This document shows, piece after piece, positions 63,570-64,000 of a stretch of DNA of 64,000 bases. The notes beneath the pieces are model-generated. The model was not told where the DNA came from. It did no database searches and worked only from the letters and a program-made list of their open reading frames with translations. The position numbers and the translations under genes were made by a program. The DNA comes from Catonia carolina. Taxonomy: Eukaryota > Arthropoda > Insecta > Hemiptera > Achilidae. Every line of letters begins with the position of its first letter. Positions within the stretch are counted from its first letter, which is position 1. Where the stretch lies: assembly GCA_035578175.1 (NCBI GenBank), contig JAQMRL010000014.1, positions 19,172,895 to 19,236,894 on the forward strand, written 5' to 3'.

Positions 63570-64000
63570 AATCTTAGTGACTCCAAAAGAAATTTTAGAC
63601 ATGAAAAAAGAGAAAAATAGTAGAATTTTTTGTTTTGCAAGGAGAAAATTATGGTTGTTACGAACCTCCTATTGTTAATGAAAATAATCCTATTTCACAT
63701 TGATACCTATAAATAAATAGCAATGTTTTGAAATTTTTAGGAATGAAACTGAATGAAATAAAAAGAGTTTTTATTAGGCGTAAAATGACAGTCCGCGTGA
63801 TCGTTAAAATAGCAGTTCTCGTCGGATTAAAAGTTCCATTTATAGCTCGGTACTTTGGATTCATCAACCATGATTTAAAAGCAGAATAACAGGAAATGAG
63901 TGTCAGAATGAGAAGTCATCAGTTTCTAGTGTGAAACAGTATTAATTCACACATGACAAACTAGAGATTGCAGATGAGATCTCGCCAATAACAGCCGAGG
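63570..64000. other. No recognisable feature
   Basis: Right edge of the window; AT-rich, no coding signal, perhaps the rest of the THAP-bearing element. Confidence 0.35.

Noticed and set aside
61750..64000. Missing first STT3A exon inside the window
   Set aside because: No minus-strand sequence matching the expected DXD and WYPLGRIIGG region with a donor could be found.

Overview
The window is animal genomic DNA, almost certainly from an insect. It is AT-rich, its one clear host gene is split by short introns-turned-long, and it is packed with arthropod transposons (mariner, piggyBac, PIF/Harbinger, hAT, Tigger/pogo, non-LTR and Ty3/gypsy-type LTR elements, tRNA-derived SINEs). A hemipteroid insect is plausible from the mix of elements, but the sequence does not prove an order.

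Host genes. (1) The minus strand from 61750 down to 23465 carries eleven exons of the catalytic subunit of oligosaccharyltransferase, STT3A type. The exons join in phase with consensus or GT/AG junctions and give about 617 residues ending at a stop codon at 23465-23467. Only the N-terminal exon(s) (about 88 residues, with the first DXD motif) are missing, presumably beyond 64000. (2) A minus-strand acidic coding exon at 7504-7733 has a good acceptor and donor and looks like the N-terminus of a nuclear or zinc-finger type protein; its other exons are not recognised. (3) Weak promoter-like signals lie near 10013-10090 and 16189-16230.

Layout. 1-2.8 kb: an HTH-transposon relic (copy A) split by a 5'-truncated non-LTR retrotransposon with an 11-bp target duplication. 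2.9-3.0 kb: histone-mRNA-like stem-loops. 4.37-7.47 kb: a complete piggyBac element with TTAA duplications. 7.5-10.4 kb: host exon, SINE-like repeats, mariner tail, AT-rich DNA. 10.6-12.3 kb: copy B of the HTH transposon with two nested insertions, a 39-bp hAT derivative (8-bp duplication) and an internally deleted PIF/Harbinger element (TTA duplication). 13.6-23.3 kb: foldback elements, LINE tails and several broken mariners. 23.4-61.8 kb: STT3A, whose introns hold at least nine complete or partial copies of one interspersed family (called S1 here), three copies of a foldback family (called FB2), LINE tails, mariner deletion derivatives, tRNA-derived SINEs, a Ty3/gypsy-type retrotransposon with identical LTRs (28020-32401), a Tigger element (53454-55679), a roughly 1.1-kb perfect-centre palindrome (55814-56910) and a TTAA-flanked piggyBac-like MITE. 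61.9-62.8 kb: copy C of the HTH transposon, which serves as a paralogous empty site for the insertions in copies A and B. 63.3-63.6 kb: a broken THAP domain.

How it fits together. The region is one housekeeping gene expanded to more than 38 kb by waves of transposon insertion. Nested insertions give a relative chronology: HTH transposon, then LINE/Harbinger/hAT; and S1, then the LTR element, which is the youngest by LTR identity. I saw no prokaryotic features, no CRISPR array and no convincing new biological system; the most informative observations are the insertion stratigraphy, the trans-mobilised deletion derivatives and the large inverted repeats inside transcribed introns.
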